From CAWIUB01 sp963839995 (GTDB lineage: Bacteria; Actinomycetota; Actinomycetes; Mycobacteriales; Jatrophihabitantaceae): DNA of 64,000 nucleotides. The stretch spans positions 1-64,000 of the forward strand of contig CAWIXH010000009.1 of NCBI GenBank assembly GCA_963839995.1, written 5' to 3'. The notes beneath the pieces are model-generated. The model worked only from the letters and a program-made list of their open reading frames with translations, ran no database searches and was not told the origin of the DNA. The position numbers and the translations under genes were made by a program. This document shows positions 26,545-35,344 of this stretch, piece by piece (position 1 is the first letter of the stretch; each line of letters starts with the position of its first letter).

Positions 26545-27007
26545 ATCCGCGCCGGGGATACGGCGACGGCCGGTGTAGGCGTTGGTTCCGAAGTTGACCC
26601 AGCCGATTTGGTGGTGATGTCATAGACCCCGTAAGAGTCGACTTTCCCCAGCACCTTGTCGGCGAAGTAGTGGGTGTTGACCTGGCGCGGTTCGCCCCCG
26701 GGTTCCCATTCCCGAGCAGGCGCGGCGTAGTTGCCGATGATTCCTTCTTCTTGGTGTCCACGCTGATCACCGGTCCCCGGCCACCTGGAACTGCGTCGCC
26801 CGGTCGTTGATATAGGCGAACTGCACGTCCCGATCTGCGTGCTGGGCGCCTTCCACGGTCTTCGCGTTGGCTTGCAGGCTGTAACCGGCGGCTTTGAGCA
26901 GCTTGGCCACCGTCCGCGCCGAGACCCGATGCCCGGCCGCGGTCAGCTCAGCGGCCAGCTTCGCGGTCGACTTCGTCGTCCACCGCAATGGCGATTCCGG
27001 ATCACTG
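26545..27007 (-). mobile_element. ISAzo13-family transposase fragment
   Basis: On the minus strand: DPESPLRWTTKSTAKLAAEL, RVSARTVAKLLKAAGYSLQA, AKTVEGAQHADRDVQFAYIN, then VISVDTKKKE. A changed frame gives the rest (EWEPGGEPRQVNTHYFAD; DSYGVYDIT, again shifted to GWVNFGTNAYT). This is the middle of an ISAzo13 transposase with at least two frameshifts and both ends missing. It is fused to an MFS fragment on one side and to the Ntn-like gene's upstream region on the other. Confidence 0.75.
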
Positions 27008-27047
27008 CGAGAGCTCGGATCGATAAAGTTAGTTCATAGTCGGGCTT

Positions 27048-27110
27048 GCTGTCGAGCACCATCACGAACTGAGCCGTCGCCAACGCGACCAGAGGCCACC
27101 ATTTCCTCAT
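27048..27110 (-). pseudogene. MFS transporter, N-terminal fragment
   Basis: ATG 27110 on the minus strand opens MRKWWPLVALATAQFVMVLD, which is the usual beginning of a DHA2-type major facilitator (first transmembrane helix). The match ends after about 21 codons at the ISAzo13 remnant. Confidence 0.45.
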
Positions 27111-27541
27111 CCCGGTCTCCCAACGGTCCTCATTGGGCGGACCGCCTTTCGGCCGCGTCCGCCGGTCCAGTCGACCCGTCGACCCGGCGCAATCCTGACA
27201 GGTCCGTCACCTGTGTGTCTTCGCCGATGCCCACCAGGCGGGCCCTGCTCGATGTTTCGGCGAGGTCGGTGACGTCTGCTCGCTGAGCACCATCGTCGCT
27301 CGGTGTCGAACTCGCGTAGCTACCACGCTTGCTTTCGTCGGGGAGGGACTCGACGAAGTCGAGTCGCGGTTTGGCCGATGGGTTCAGGTGACGGTCGGGA
27401 CCGGCAGGATGTTCCTTGGTTGGGACGTTCGGCTCTGTCGATGGCTTGAACGTTCGGCAAGTCTCGTGGGCTACCACCGGTCATGAGGGGATCAAGCGGG
27501 TAATAGCCCAACCGGGCAAGGCGACGCGAGAGGAGCCAAAA

Positions 27542-27997
27542 TTGAGCGAGGTCAGCGAGCAACAGCTTGAGGACATGGAGGCACTGTTCGTGCAGACCGC
27601 GGCAGGCATGACCAGTGACGGGGGAACTATCACGTTGCTGGGGTTGTCGCCGTCGACGCTGTACTTCGCCGATCGTCCGCAGCGCGAGGTCGGACACATG
27701 TCGTCTGGTCAGTTCGTGGCGAACTGGGGGGACGGGGACAACAGCTTTGCCTCGAATCCCCCGAACGCGGTGCTGTCGTTCGCGGAGCCGGGCGACCGGC
27801 GTCCCGAGGATGCGGTGGTGGTGATTCAAGATCCGCACCTGGACGGAGACGTGCTCAGGTACGGCATCAAGGTTCTCGACGGGACCGTGCCGAACGCCAC
27901 CGGACCCTGTGCGTTGTTCATCGACCCGTTCGGTCGCCCGCTGTCGCCGGTCTCCGCGGCCGGGATGCACCGGCGAGCGCGGCGTCGGCGCCGCTGA
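27542..27997 (+). CDS. conserved hypothetical protein
   Basis: A strong GAGAGGAG site (27526-27533) precedes TTG 27542, preferred over the longer frame from 27416, whose upstream part looks random. The 151-residue product is soluble: EDMEALFVQTAAGMTSDGGT, LYFADRPQREVGHMSSGQF, PNAVLSFAEPGDRRPEDAVV, VLRYGIKVLDGTVPNATGPC, ending in a basic tail (MHRRARRRRR). This pattern occurs in actinobacterial conserved hypotheticals of about 150 residues. Located upstream of the DUF2252 gene, same strand, 112 bp apart. Confidence 0.7.
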   Translation: MSEVSEQQLEDMEALFVQTAAGMTSDGGTITLLGLSPSTLYFADRPQREVGHMSSGQFVANWGDGDNSFASNPPNAVLSFAEPGDRRPEDAVVVIQDPHLDGDVLRYGIKVLDGTVPNATGPCALFIDPFGRPLSPVSAAGMHRRARRRRR

Positions 27998-28109
27998 CCG
28001 GCCCGGAAGCTGGCGGCGATTCCTGGGAGGGCTGACCGGTCCGGGATAGGGGAGCCGGCACTGGATCGACTACCGCCCGTGTCACGAGCGATCGAAAGGG
28101 AGACCGGAC

Positions 28110-29546
28110 ATGGCTGAAGCTGAGAGGGTTCACCTCAGCGTCGACGAACGCCGGGCCACGGGCAGGGAAGCTCGCGAGCGGGCGCCGTTGTCGGGCCACT
28201 CCGGATGGGTTCCCGCTGTTGACCGCCCGGACCCGGTTCGGCTGCTCGAGGCGCAGAACCTGGCCCGGGAACCGGACCTGGTTCCGGTCCGCCACGGCCG
28301 GATGGTTGCCTCACCGTTCACGTTCTATCGAGGTGCGGCGAGGATCATGGCCACCGATTTGAAGGACACGCCGACGGCTGGCCTCACTGTGCAGCTGTGC
28401 GGCGACGCGCATCTGTCGAACTTCGGGGTGTTCGCATCGCCCGAGCGGGCCCTGCTGTTCGATCTGAACGATTTCGACGAGACACTGCCGGGGCCGTTCG
28501 AGTACGACGTGAAACGCATGGCGGCCAGCTTCACCATCGCGGCTCGCAACAACCGTTTCACCAAGAGCGACACACGAGCCGCGACCCTCGCCGCGGTGAC
28601 GGCCTACCGGCAGGCCATGGCCAGCTTCGCCGGCATGGGCAGCATGCAGATCTGGTACGCCCACCTGTCCGAGGAAGAACTCATGAAGGGGGTCCGGGCG
28701 CTCGCTTCCACAGCGCGGAACAAAAAGGAAGCAGCCCAAGTGAAGAAGGGCCAAAAGAACGCCGTCAAGAGTGCCGCGAAGGCGCACACCCGCGACAGCC
28801 TGCAGGCCCTGTCGAAGCTCGGCGAACTCGTCGACGGCCGCTACCGGATCGTGAGCCAACCGCCGGTGGTCGTCCCCGCGCGCGATCTCGAAGCCATGTA
28901 CGGTTTCTCGGCCGATCAGATCGAGGACATGGTCCACCGGGAGTTCCGGGCCTACCGGACCACACTGCAGAATGATCGCCGTCACCTCCTGGAGCGTTTC
29001 CAGATCGTCGACATGGCCCGCAAAGTCGTCGGCGTCGGCAGCGTCGGGACTAGGGCCTTCATCGTCTTGCTGCAGGGCCGCGACGAGAAAGACCCGCTGT
29101 TCCTGCAGGTCAAGGAGGCCACCGCCTCGGTGCTCGAGGATCATCTTCCCAAGAGCCGGTTCAAGCAGCCCGGCGAGCGAGTCGTGCAGGGCCAGCGAAT
29201 GATGCAAGCCGCCAGCGACATCTACCTGGGCTGGACCAAAGGAATAGAGGCCGACCGCTACCTGTACTGGCGCCAACTGCGCGACATGAAAGGCTCGGTC
29301 GTGGTGGAGGCGTTGACCCCGATCGGCCTGCGGTTCTACGGCGGTCTCTGCGGCTGGACCCTGGCCCGGGCGCACGCCAGATCCGGAGATGCTGTCGCGA
29401 TAGCCGAATACCTCGGCAACAGCGACAAGTTCGACCGGTCGATCACCGACTTCTCCGAGCGGTACGCCGAACAAAACGAGCTGGACTATCAGGCCTTCCA
29501 AGAAGCAATCCAATCAGGGCGGCTCCAAGCGGTCGAAGGCGTCTGA
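28110..29546 (+). CDS. DUF2252 family protein
   Basis: AAAGGGAG precedes ATG 28110. The intact 478-residue product matches the DUF2252 layout in full: VPVRHGRMVASPFTFYRGAA near residue 70, then VQLCGDAHLSNFGVFASPER, LLFDLNDFDETLPGPFEYDV, KRMAASFTIAARNN, a middle charged segment, VVGVGSVGTRAFIVLL and VVQGQRMMQAASDIYLGW. The GDAHLxNFG and DxNDFD boxes resemble a kinase-like active site, but no function is proven for the family. Intact despite being surrounded by remnants. Confidence 0.9.
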   Translation: MAEAERVHLSVDERRATGREARERAPLSGHSGWVPAVDRPDPVRLLEAQNLAREPDLVPVRHGRMVASPFTFYRGAARIMATDLKDTPTAGLTVQLCGDAHLSNFGVFASPERALLFDLNDFDETLPGPFEYDVKRMAASFTIAARNNRFTKSDTRAATLAAVTAYRQAMASFAGMGSMQIWYAHLSEEELMKGVRALASTARNKKEAAQVKKGQKNAVKSAAKAHTRDSLQALSKLGELVDGRYRIVSQPPVVVPARDLEAMYGFSADQIEDMVHREFRAYRTTLQNDRRHLLERFQIVDMARKVVGVGSVGTRAFIVLLQGRDEKDPLFLQVKEATASVLEDHLPKSRFKQPGERVVQGQRMMQAASDIYLGWTKGIEADRYLYWRQLRDMKGSVVVEALTPIGLRFYGGLCGWTLARAHARSGDAVAIAEYLGNSDKFDRSITDFSERYAEQNELDYQAFQEAIQSGRLQAVEGV

Positions 29547-29879
29547 GATCGGGCGCTTCACCCGGGCAAGAAACGACGAATGCCGCGTTGAAGATCTCGG
29601 CGCGGCAGCCGAGTTCGCCTCGCGGTTCTCCGCGCCGAGCTACCTCCGCGCCCTTGAGTACCAGCTCGGCCAAGCGCGCACATCGCACTGGATGTTCCGT
29701 GGGGTGGCCGATTAGTGCGCGACGTCGCACCGCGCGACGGCCGTCCTGGGCTCGGGCTGACATGCTGGCGACCGGAGGCCTTGGCACCTAACGCCATGTC
29801 GGCGCGGCGTGGATCGATGGGTCGACTGATTCGGCATCCTTGGCGCAATCAGTGCGAGGGAGTTCGCGGATGTCCGCCG
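29547..29879. other. intergenic, no supported gene
   Basis: Only short frames on both strands. One, continuing from 29550 on the plus strand (EFASRFSAPSYLRALEYQLG), looks weakly protein-like and ends at 29716; it has no start codon or ribosome binding site. Confidence 0.35.
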
Positions 29880-30500
29880 ATCAGTCGACCCAGGGCGAGG
29901 GCGCGACGACGCGCAGCGTGCAGCCGCGAGCGCCGAGGCCAGGGCCGCGACCGTGCAACTCCCGCCGCCACTGCCTGGGCAGAACGAGCCGCCGCGGCCG
30001 TTGCTCTGCATGACGGCGAGCCGGCTCGCGCCGCCGCGCTCGCACTGACATCCGCCACGGACGCTAAGCAAGTGCAGGCTCCGATCGAGGCAGCGTTGTC
30101 GCGCACAGTTGCGGATCGCGCACTCGCCCAAGCAGTGCGACCGTGCCATCGCCGAACTTCAGCGCGCGGCCACGGACCTCGACGCGTGCGGCGCGCTGCG
30201 CTACCGCGACGCGGCGGAACGGGAGCGGGGAAGGTTCGGCCACCGCGTGCACCGACGCACCAGGCCAGGGAAGACCAACGCAATCGGCATCGAGTCGCTA
30301 ACCAAACGCGAACTGCAGGTGGCACGGACTCGTCGTCGAGCGCAAGACCAACCCGCAGACAGCCGCGGAGCTGTACCTCAGCCAGAAGACCGTTGAGACC
30401 CACCTGCGCAACATCTTCCACAAGATCAATGTCTCATCACGTTCCACAAGATCAATGTCTCATCACGCGTCGGCCTGGCGCATGCGATCGAGCGCGCCGA
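29880..30500 (+). pseudogene. LuxR/LAL-type regulator, C-terminal remnant
   Basis: Pieces in several frames line up with the end of a LAL-type regulator. A helical stretch (APIEAALSRTVADRALAQ) comes first, then IAELQRAATDLDACGALRYR with GHRVHRRTRPGKT, IGIESLTKRELQVA and KTNPQTAAELYLSQKTVETH, closing with LRNIFHKINVSSR: the LuxR helix-turn-helix. At least three frame changes are needed, one of them caused by a 26-bp tandem duplication (30416-30467). The ATPase domain is absent. Confidence 0.65.
30416..30467. repeat. 26-bp tandem duplication
   Basis: The 26 bases at 30416-30441 (starting TTCCACAAGATCAATG) are repeated exactly at 30442-30467. Because 26 is not a multiple of three, the duplication shifts the frame inside the LuxR recognition helix region. 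Confidence 0.9.
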
Positions 30501-31045
30501 CCGAACGGCGAGCCCGCCACCGACCTAGCCCAAGCGACCCATCACTTCTCACGGGCGCCCGGACGGTTTCAACCGGCTGGACTGGCAGGCTGATCAAGTT
30601 CGTGCAGGGCACGGCGTCGACGAGTCGCGACACCCCGCAGTACAGCGCGTCGATCTTGTCGCGCCGACGCGCTAGAACGTCTCATCTGCGTGGCTCGATC
30701 TCACGGATCGTCAACTCAACTGCCGCACCGAACGACGGTTTCCGCGCGAGCGGAGTCTCCGGAATCGTCGCGCTCCGTGACGGCACAGGTTGACGCGAGC
30801 GGACGCCCAGGTGCGACTGCGACTACCCAACACCTACACGAGCGCCGTGCCGCCAGTTGTTGTCGCGGCAGTGGGCCTTAGCTTGGCCACACCACATCCC
30901 TTCAGTTCCGTGCCACGGCGTGCCCTCGCGTGCCCGTAACACCGGTCAGCAAGGGGTGACGAAGGTTGATAGCGGTCACTGTAATCCTCAGCAATACTCG
31001 GCAATTCTATGCTCTTACGCTGTGATCGCTGGGGTCCTAAAGTAG
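30501..31045. other. intergenic, no supported gene
   Basis: Short frames only, with no recognisable product. GC is slightly lower toward 30950-31040, just before the tRNA fragment, as often seen at the edge of an integrated element. Confidence 0.4.
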
Positions 31046-31100
31046 CGGCCTTTCAGCCTCCCAAGCTGCCGATGCGGGTTCGATTCCCGTACCCGCTCCA
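31046..31100 (+). tRNA. tRNA-Gly(CCC) 3' fragment, probable attachment-site scar
   Basis: The sequence TCAGC-CTCCCAA-GCTGC forms an anticodon arm with CCC, followed by GCGGG-TTCGATT-CCCGT (T arm) and ACCCGCTCCA with encoded CCA. The acceptor 3' strand lacks one base compared with a normal ..CACCCGCTCCA end. No D arm or 5' acceptor strand (GCGGGTG) precedes it. It is therefore not a complete gene. Integrases of actinobacterial elements often use tRNA 3' ends and leave such copies. Confidence 0.65.
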
Positions 31101-31385
31101 GCAGAATCCCCTTATCTTGCAGGGGATTCCTGGTGTCACCGCCACCGGCACTCCCCGTCGTCGGGTGGTGCTCCAGCCCCAAGGTTGGGGCTCGTCCCGC
31201 TCAAGGCGCGCCGACCTGGCTCAAACCTGGAGTATCAGCTTGTCGGCGAATGACTCCACGTCGCCAGGTCGTGCGCCGGTCAGGATCGTCAGCACGCTCG
31301 GCGGCTGATGCATGGCGCTCGGGTGACCACTGTCTGGTATCCGGGGCCGGGGTGGAGTACGTTGCGCGCGGGCTGGCGCTGAACA
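31101..31385. other. intergenic, no supported gene
   Basis: A 102-codon plus-strand frame (31133-31441) is open but only its end (GVEYVARGLALNITPEAVRL, near 31350-31410) looks protein-like, and it overlaps the DUF6941-like gene on the other strand. Possibly a small fragment carried with the tRNA scar. Confidence 0.3.
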
Positions 31386-31868
31386 TCACGCCTGAGGCAG
31401 TGCGGTTGGTCCGCTCCCGATTGTCATCCCTGGCGGGTTAACCAGCCGAAACGGCAGCTCCTCCATGGGCGTTCCGTCGATCGAGACGACGAACCGGTAT
31501 TGGCCGAGCACGGACAGCGGCAGCATGGGCACGTTGACTGCCAGCGCCACGGTCTGGTCCTCGCCAACTTCCAGTAGGGGTGGCCTGCCGACGTTGAATG
31601 CCATTTGCGCGGTGAACGGGGCGAACGTGTCGGGTCCTGTTGGTATCTGTACGGCGTGCCCGTCGGCGTCGATCAGTGCAATGTCGAGGGTGTGCTGTTG
31701 GTTGGTCTGGGTCCACGGGACCATGACGAGGATCGCGACGGCAAGCGAGACGCTCCAAGGTGCTGGAAGACCGGCGGGGATCACGGACCGGTCGATTCCG
31801 GCGCCGGCGACGTAGAGCAGGTTGTTCTGCGCCTCGGCGTGGTTCGCCAACACGGCGGTGACCTTCAT
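31386..31868 (-). CDS. DUF6941-like protein
   Basis: An intact 160-codon gene starting ATG 31868, with GGAGCG just upstream. The product is a soluble beta-rich protein: MKVTAVLANHAEAQNNLLYV, then LAVAILVMVPWTQTNQQHTL, IALIDADGHAV, VALAVNVPMLPLSVLGQYRF and VVSIDGTPMEELPFRL. The A-xHAxxxxNxLYVxGAG start and VPW..TN..H box match a conserved family of unknown role. It is divergent from the toxin-antitoxin pair and shares its operator region, so it may be co-regulated with it. Confidence 0.7.
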   Translation of the reverse strand: MKVTAVLANHAEAQNNLLYVAGAGIDRSVIPAGLPAPWSVSLAVAILVMVPWTQTNQQHTLDIALIDADGHAVQIPTGPDTFAPFTAQMAFNVGRPPLLEVGEDQTVALAVNVPMLPLSVLGQYRFVVSIDGTPMEELPFRLVNPPGMTIGSGPTALPQA

Positions 31869-31891
31869 GGAACGCTCCTCTTTGTCGATGT

Positions 31892-31944
31892 GTCATACCG
31901 TACTCCTAGACGGTATGACCGTCAATGGGATACGGTTATACCGT
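31892..31944. promoter_or_regulatory. paired palindromic operators between divergent genes
   Basis: GTCATACCGT (31892-31901) and ACGGTATGAC (31910-31919) form a perfect 10-bp inverted repeat with an eight-base spacer. ACGGT-TAT-ACCGT (31932-31944) is a second site with the same core. The ACCGT/ACGGT half-sites appear four times in 53 bp in the gap between the DUF6941-like gene and the toxin-antitoxin pair. This is what a ribbon-helix-helix autorepressor would bind. Confidence 0.75.
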
Positions 31945-31955
31945 GAGGGGTTGTG

Positions 31956-32240
31956 ATGGCGCACCCGTCGGAAGCGGAGTTCGTGGAGTTCGACGACGCC
32001 AATGAGGCACACCTGGCGCTGAAGAGCGTCAGCCCGCTCGAGCTTATGCAGGTGTTCCGCAACGACCCGCTATGGGCGGCCAACAAGAGGAACCGCACAG
32101 CAGCCTGGCTGATGATCGGCAGGACGGATGGAGGTCGTGCGATTGTGGCTGCCGTGATCTATAACGAGGTGCGATCATCGGTGCGACCCATCACCGCCCG
32201 GACCTGTACGCCTGCGGAGGAGTCGAAATGGCTGAGCTGA
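31956..32240 (+). CDS. BrnT-like toxin candidate
   Basis: ATG 31956 (or GTG 31953) follows GAGGGG. The 94-residue product ends in AAWLMIGRTDGGRAIVAAVI and VRPITARTCTPAEESKWL, the late BrnT-type pattern (G-x-T-x-GR, V-Y, R-x-I-T-A-R, E). Earlier, SPLELMQVFRNDPLWAANKR corresponds to the A..VF.DP segment. BrnT toxins are small RNases. Stop and start overlap the downstream RHH gene by 13 bp; toxin-first order is typical of BrnTA. An alternative is a related DUF4258-like toxin. Confidence 0.55.
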   Translation: MAHPSEAEFVEFDDANEAHLALKSVSPLELMQVFRNDPLWAANKRNRTAAWLMIGRTDGGRAIVAAVIYNEVRSSVRPITARTCTPAEESKWLS

Positions 32241-32581
32241 ACCCGATCGAGTCCGAGTTGGACCACGCGCTGGATGACCCGGACGAGTGGGACGAGCCCC
32301 GCCCTGCCGCCAAGTCCGAGAAGCGCCAGCGCTCCGCGGTCGTGAGCGTACGCATGTCGGAAGCCGAGCTGGCGGTCGTTCAGGATCGCGCTCACGCTGC
32401 CGGCCAGACGCTCGGCGCCTATATGCGCGACCTCGCACTTCGCGGCGCGCCCGGACTCGGGCACGACCCGCGGACGATCCGGGTGGTCTCCGGTCCCAGC
32501 AATGAGGCACCGGCTCCGGTCGATAACGAGCGGCATACATTCGACATCGTCCGCAGGCCCGACGGCTTGATGGTCTGCTAA
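32228..32581 (+). CDS. ribbon-helix-helix antitoxin/MobC-like protein
   Basis: GGAGGAG precedes ATG 32228, and the gene overlaps the toxin gene. Residues about 36-72 (SAVVSVRMSEAELAVVQDRA, AAGQTLGAYMRDLALRGA) form a ribbon-helix-helix DNA-binding unit, with an acidic N-terminal arm. It probably neutralises the upstream toxin and represses both divergent genes at the ACCGT/ACGGT sites. RHH proteins of MobC type also look like this, but the partner gene and palindromes favour an antitoxin. Confidence 0.65.
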   Translation: MAELNPIESELDHALDDPDEWDEPRPAAKSEKRQRSAVVSVRMSEAELAVVQDRAHAAGQTLGAYMRDLALRGAPGLGHDPRTIRVVSGPSNEAPAPVDNERHTFDIVRRPDGLMVC

Positions 32582-33059
32582 CCCCTGGCGATGACCTGTC
32601 CCGCGCCGTTCGGCACGAACGACTCCCGGCAGGTCACCCTGGCCCGCGGAAATGTCCAGGAAGATCACCCACATATATCAAGCATGAGTGTGCGTTCATG
32701 GTCAGCAGCGGCGACGCATAAGTATGCGGTCGCAGCCTTCGGGCCCAGCGCATCGGCGCTAACCTCCGCGCGATAGCCGTCGTTCTGGTCGCCGAGACGA
32801 CAAGGGCATTGTTCGTTCCTTGCGCGCAGATCGGACTGTATGTATGCGTCGCTTCCCCGGTGAGTTTGGCAAGCAAACCGATCCGCTCATGCCGAATTGA
32901 GGACGCGAGGGCCCTGGGTCGAACGGTGTGCCCGCGAGGACTCGGGCGCCGGGGCGTAGACGGCGGGCCGTGACCGGGTGAGCGCGCCGAACAACTTGGT
33001 CCCGGTCAGCGTGCGAGTGAGCGTTTGTCAGCTGAGCCGGAAATACGCTCCGGTCAGAA
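32582..33059. other. intergenic, no supported gene
   Basis: Short frames on both strands, none recognisable, no clear repeat. GC is lower near 32670-32720. Confidence 0.4.
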
Positions 33060-33410
33060 CTATCCGTTGGAAGCTACACCCACCTTGTGGCCCTGGGCGT
33101 CTGCGAACACCCCGAAACTCGTGCCCGGAACGTGCTGGGCTGGCTGCACGATGCTGCCACCGAGCTGTTCTGCTCGTGCCAGCATTGCCTCGACGTCCTC
33201 GACGGCGACGAAGAACAGGACTTCGTCCTCAGCGCTCTGGCGCGGGCTGATGGCGACAAAGGTGCCGCCCTCGACGCCGGTGTCAATGAACGTGTAGCCA
33301 GGGAAGGCGCCTTCGGAGGCGACCTTCCAGCCGAACAAGTCGGCGAAGAACCGACGGGTGGCATCGGGGTCCTGGGAGCGGATTTCAGCATGTACGACTG
33401 GATGAGCCAT
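33060..33410 (-). CDS. VOC-family protein
   Basis: GAAGGAGACTCCC precedes ATG 33410, so the longer frame to 33515 is not used. The 116-residue product has the typical single VOC domain: MAHPVVHAEIRSQDPDATRR, FFADLFGWKVASE, then EVLFFVAVEDVEAMLARAEQ and GSIVQPAQHVPGTSFGVFAD. The C-terminus AQGHKVGVASNG replaces the more usual DPDGN...G. Such small VOC proteins are often annotated as glyoxalase/bleomycin-resistance-like; the substrate is unknown. Confidence 0.8.
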   Translation of the reverse strand: MAHPVVHAEIRSQDPDATRRFFADLFGWKVASEGAFPGYTFIDTGVEGGTFVAISPRQSAEDEVLFFVAVEDVEAMLARAEQLGGSIVQPAQHVPGTSFGVFADAQGHKVGVASNG

Positions 33411-33652
33411 GGGAGTCTCCTTCGCACCCGGGTGGGGTGGGTGGCTGCAGAGGTGCTTGTTGACTGCTGCGGCGATTTGGACGGCACGACCAACCGACGA
33501 ACGGCCCGGCCCCAAATCGACAGGTTAAGGCACCTGGTGCCGCGTATTTACTCGCCAGTCATGCCCCTCGTGCCGCGATGACGTGGCATCGCTGGGTGCT
33601 GGGTTCGGCGTTGTAGACCCTGACCGGTGGGTCGGAGCTCGGGTAGCAGCCG
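33411..33652. other. intergenic, no supported gene
   Basis: No reading frame or repeat of note between the VOC gene start and the GNAT gene stop. Confidence 0.4.
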
Positions 33653-34108
33653 TCAGTGGATCGCCAGTACTATACGTGGCGCTTGGCCGAACTCCGTGCT
33701 GGCGAGGCCGCAGCGGATGAAACCGATGGCGGTATAGAAACCCATGGCATGAGGGTTGGCGGTCACTTCCAGTCGCTCGACACCACGCGCTCGGATGACC
33801 TCGGCAATGCCTTTCACTAGCGCGGTTGCAATTCCTCGCCTCATCCAGTCCGGGTCCACGAACAGGTCTTCCAGCTCAGTGACGCCGTCGCCATCTGCCC
33901 AAGTTGCGAAGCCCACCACTGAACCGTCCTGTTCTGCGACCAGGGTGCGCCCCTCGGTCAGCCCTTCGGGTCCAAGGATCAGGTGTTCCGGATGAGCGAG
34001 CAGGTTGGCACGGTCACCGGCATTGGACAACGACGCATGGCGATACACATCCCTTACGGCAGGAAGGTCTGCGGGCCCACCTCGACGGATCACCTTTGAA
34101 GTATCCAC
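33653..34108 (-). CDS. GNAT-family N-acetyltransferase
   Basis: Frame from GTG 34108, 151 residues. GNAT motifs are visible: IRRGGPADLPAVRDVYRHAS (N-terminal helix), EQDGSVVGFATWADGD, then LEDLFVDPDWMRRGIATALV (motif A, acetyl-CoA pyrophosphate loop R-R-G-I-A) and LEVTANPHAMGFYTAIGFIR (motif B). It transfers acetyl from acetyl-CoA to an unknown amine. No good ribosome binding site is visible at the GTG. Confidence 0.85.
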   Translation of the reverse strand: MDTSKVIRRGGPADLPAVRDVYRHASLSNAGDRANLLAHPEHLILGPEGLTEGRTLVAEQDGSVVGFATWADGDGVTELEDLFVDPDWMRRGIATALVKGIAEVIRARGVERLEVTANPHAMGFYTAIGFIRCGLASTEFGQAPRIVLAIH

Positions 34109-34256
34109 CGGCCAAAGCGGGCCGCCGCCGAGAACAGGTCAACTCACGGCACTCGGCCTGCCTAACGTCTCGGCGTCCCGAGCGGGAGCGTTCGCGTCAA
34201 CATGCCATCGACGCACGGATCTGCGCAGACAGCGCGCCGGCACCCTATCCGTTATA
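34109..34256. other. intergenic upstream of the palindrome cluster
   Basis: No supported gene. It leads into an inverted-repeat cluster at 34257-34359. Confidence 0.4.
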
Positions 34257-34359
34257 CGGGTGATCGAAGATCACCCGCCGCAAACGGCTCGTATAGCGCC
34301 TGATTCCCGGGTGATCCTCGCTGTGTCGCCGGGATCGAAATCTGAAGAAGATCACCGGG
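34257..34359. repeat. cluster of GGTGATC inverted repeats
   Basis: CGGGTGATC-GAA-GATCACCCG (34257-34277) is a perfect 9-bp palindrome with a three-base centre. A second pair, CCGGGTGATC (34307-34316) and GATCACCGGG (34350-34359), carries the same core with one mismatch. No gene lies within the next 430 bp, so whatever used these sites may be gone. They could be operator sites or recombinase binding sites. Confidence 0.6.
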
Positions 34360-34790
34360 GTATCACATTGATAGGTGCGGCTCAGCTGCCTCTCGGCATC
34401 CGCGGTAAGGGATGCAGATCTGTCGCTCTGTGTGTGTGATCTGACACCGGTGATTCCGAAAGCGTCAGTGGCCGATGACCGAGCCCAGTGCCGCCCCCGG
34501 GAGAACCCGACGCTTGGTGGATGTGGAAGTCCGCTCCCCATGGAGCCCGCGCGCGGTGATTTTCCGTGCAGGCACCTTCGGTGCTGCTGCCCTGGATTGT
34601 CGAGTGACTGTCGATGAGGGTTGTCCCTCACCTGATTGATGGATGTCCCCGATCCGATCCCGGTTGGTGATCCACGGTCGGATATCCGACGCGACACGCG
34701 CTGACCGCATGTCAGTTGCCCAGCAAGCAGCGTCTGCGGACACCCGCACCCACCGTGGATAAGACGTTGCCACGCAGGAGGGACACAGTC
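34360..34790. other. intergenic, probable leader of the HAF gene
   Basis: No coding frame is supported. AGGAGGG (34775-34781) at the end is the ribosome binding site for the interrupted HAF gene. Confidence 0.4.
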
Positions 34791-35290
34791 ATGAAGAGAT
34801 TCAGTTTGATGCGCGGGGTGGCCCCCCCGGCGCCAAACCCATTGTCGAAAGAGAATGGTGTCGCGGGGAGACGAACCGTCGCTTGGCCGTCGCGTCGATT
34901 CCCGCTGGTGCTCTCACTGCATGGGCACCCTCGGCGGCGACCACAGCGCGCCGGCCGCTATCAACAATCGTGGGCAGATCGTCGGCCACTCCTCGCTTTC
35001 CGGCAACAGCACCAGCCATGCCACCATGTGGTACCGCGGCAGAATCGTCGATCTCGGCACACTCCCGGGGGACGTGTTCAGCGGAGCGCTTGACATCACC
35101 GACCAGGGTCAGATCCTAGGCGTCTCCTGCTCCTCCACACGCTGCCGCGCCGCCACCTGGACCGAGCACGAAGTAACCGATCTGAACACTCAGATATCTG
35201 AAGCATCCCGGTGGCAACCAGGCTGTTGAACGACGCGCAGGATGACGAGGACGGCGTCGTTGACGGTGACGATCTGGTTCGCGCATAAGG

Positions 35291-35319
35291 AGGCCCCGCC
35301 GGGTGAGCCGGCGGGGCCT
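35291..35319 (-). terminator. strong hairpin after the transposon ATPase gene
   Basis: AGGCCCCGCCGG (35291-35302) pairs perfectly with CCGGCGGGGCCT (35308-35319) across a five-base loop. It lies 26 bp beyond the ATPase stop in the direction of transcription. Confidence 0.7.
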
Positions 35320-35344
35320 CGTGGTCTTGGTGGCGCGGTGGTGG

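Noticed and set aside
28311..29513. 400-codon open frame on the minus strand
   Set aside because: Exact shadow of the DUF2252 gene on the plus strand; residues are His/Arg/Gly-rich without any family pattern.
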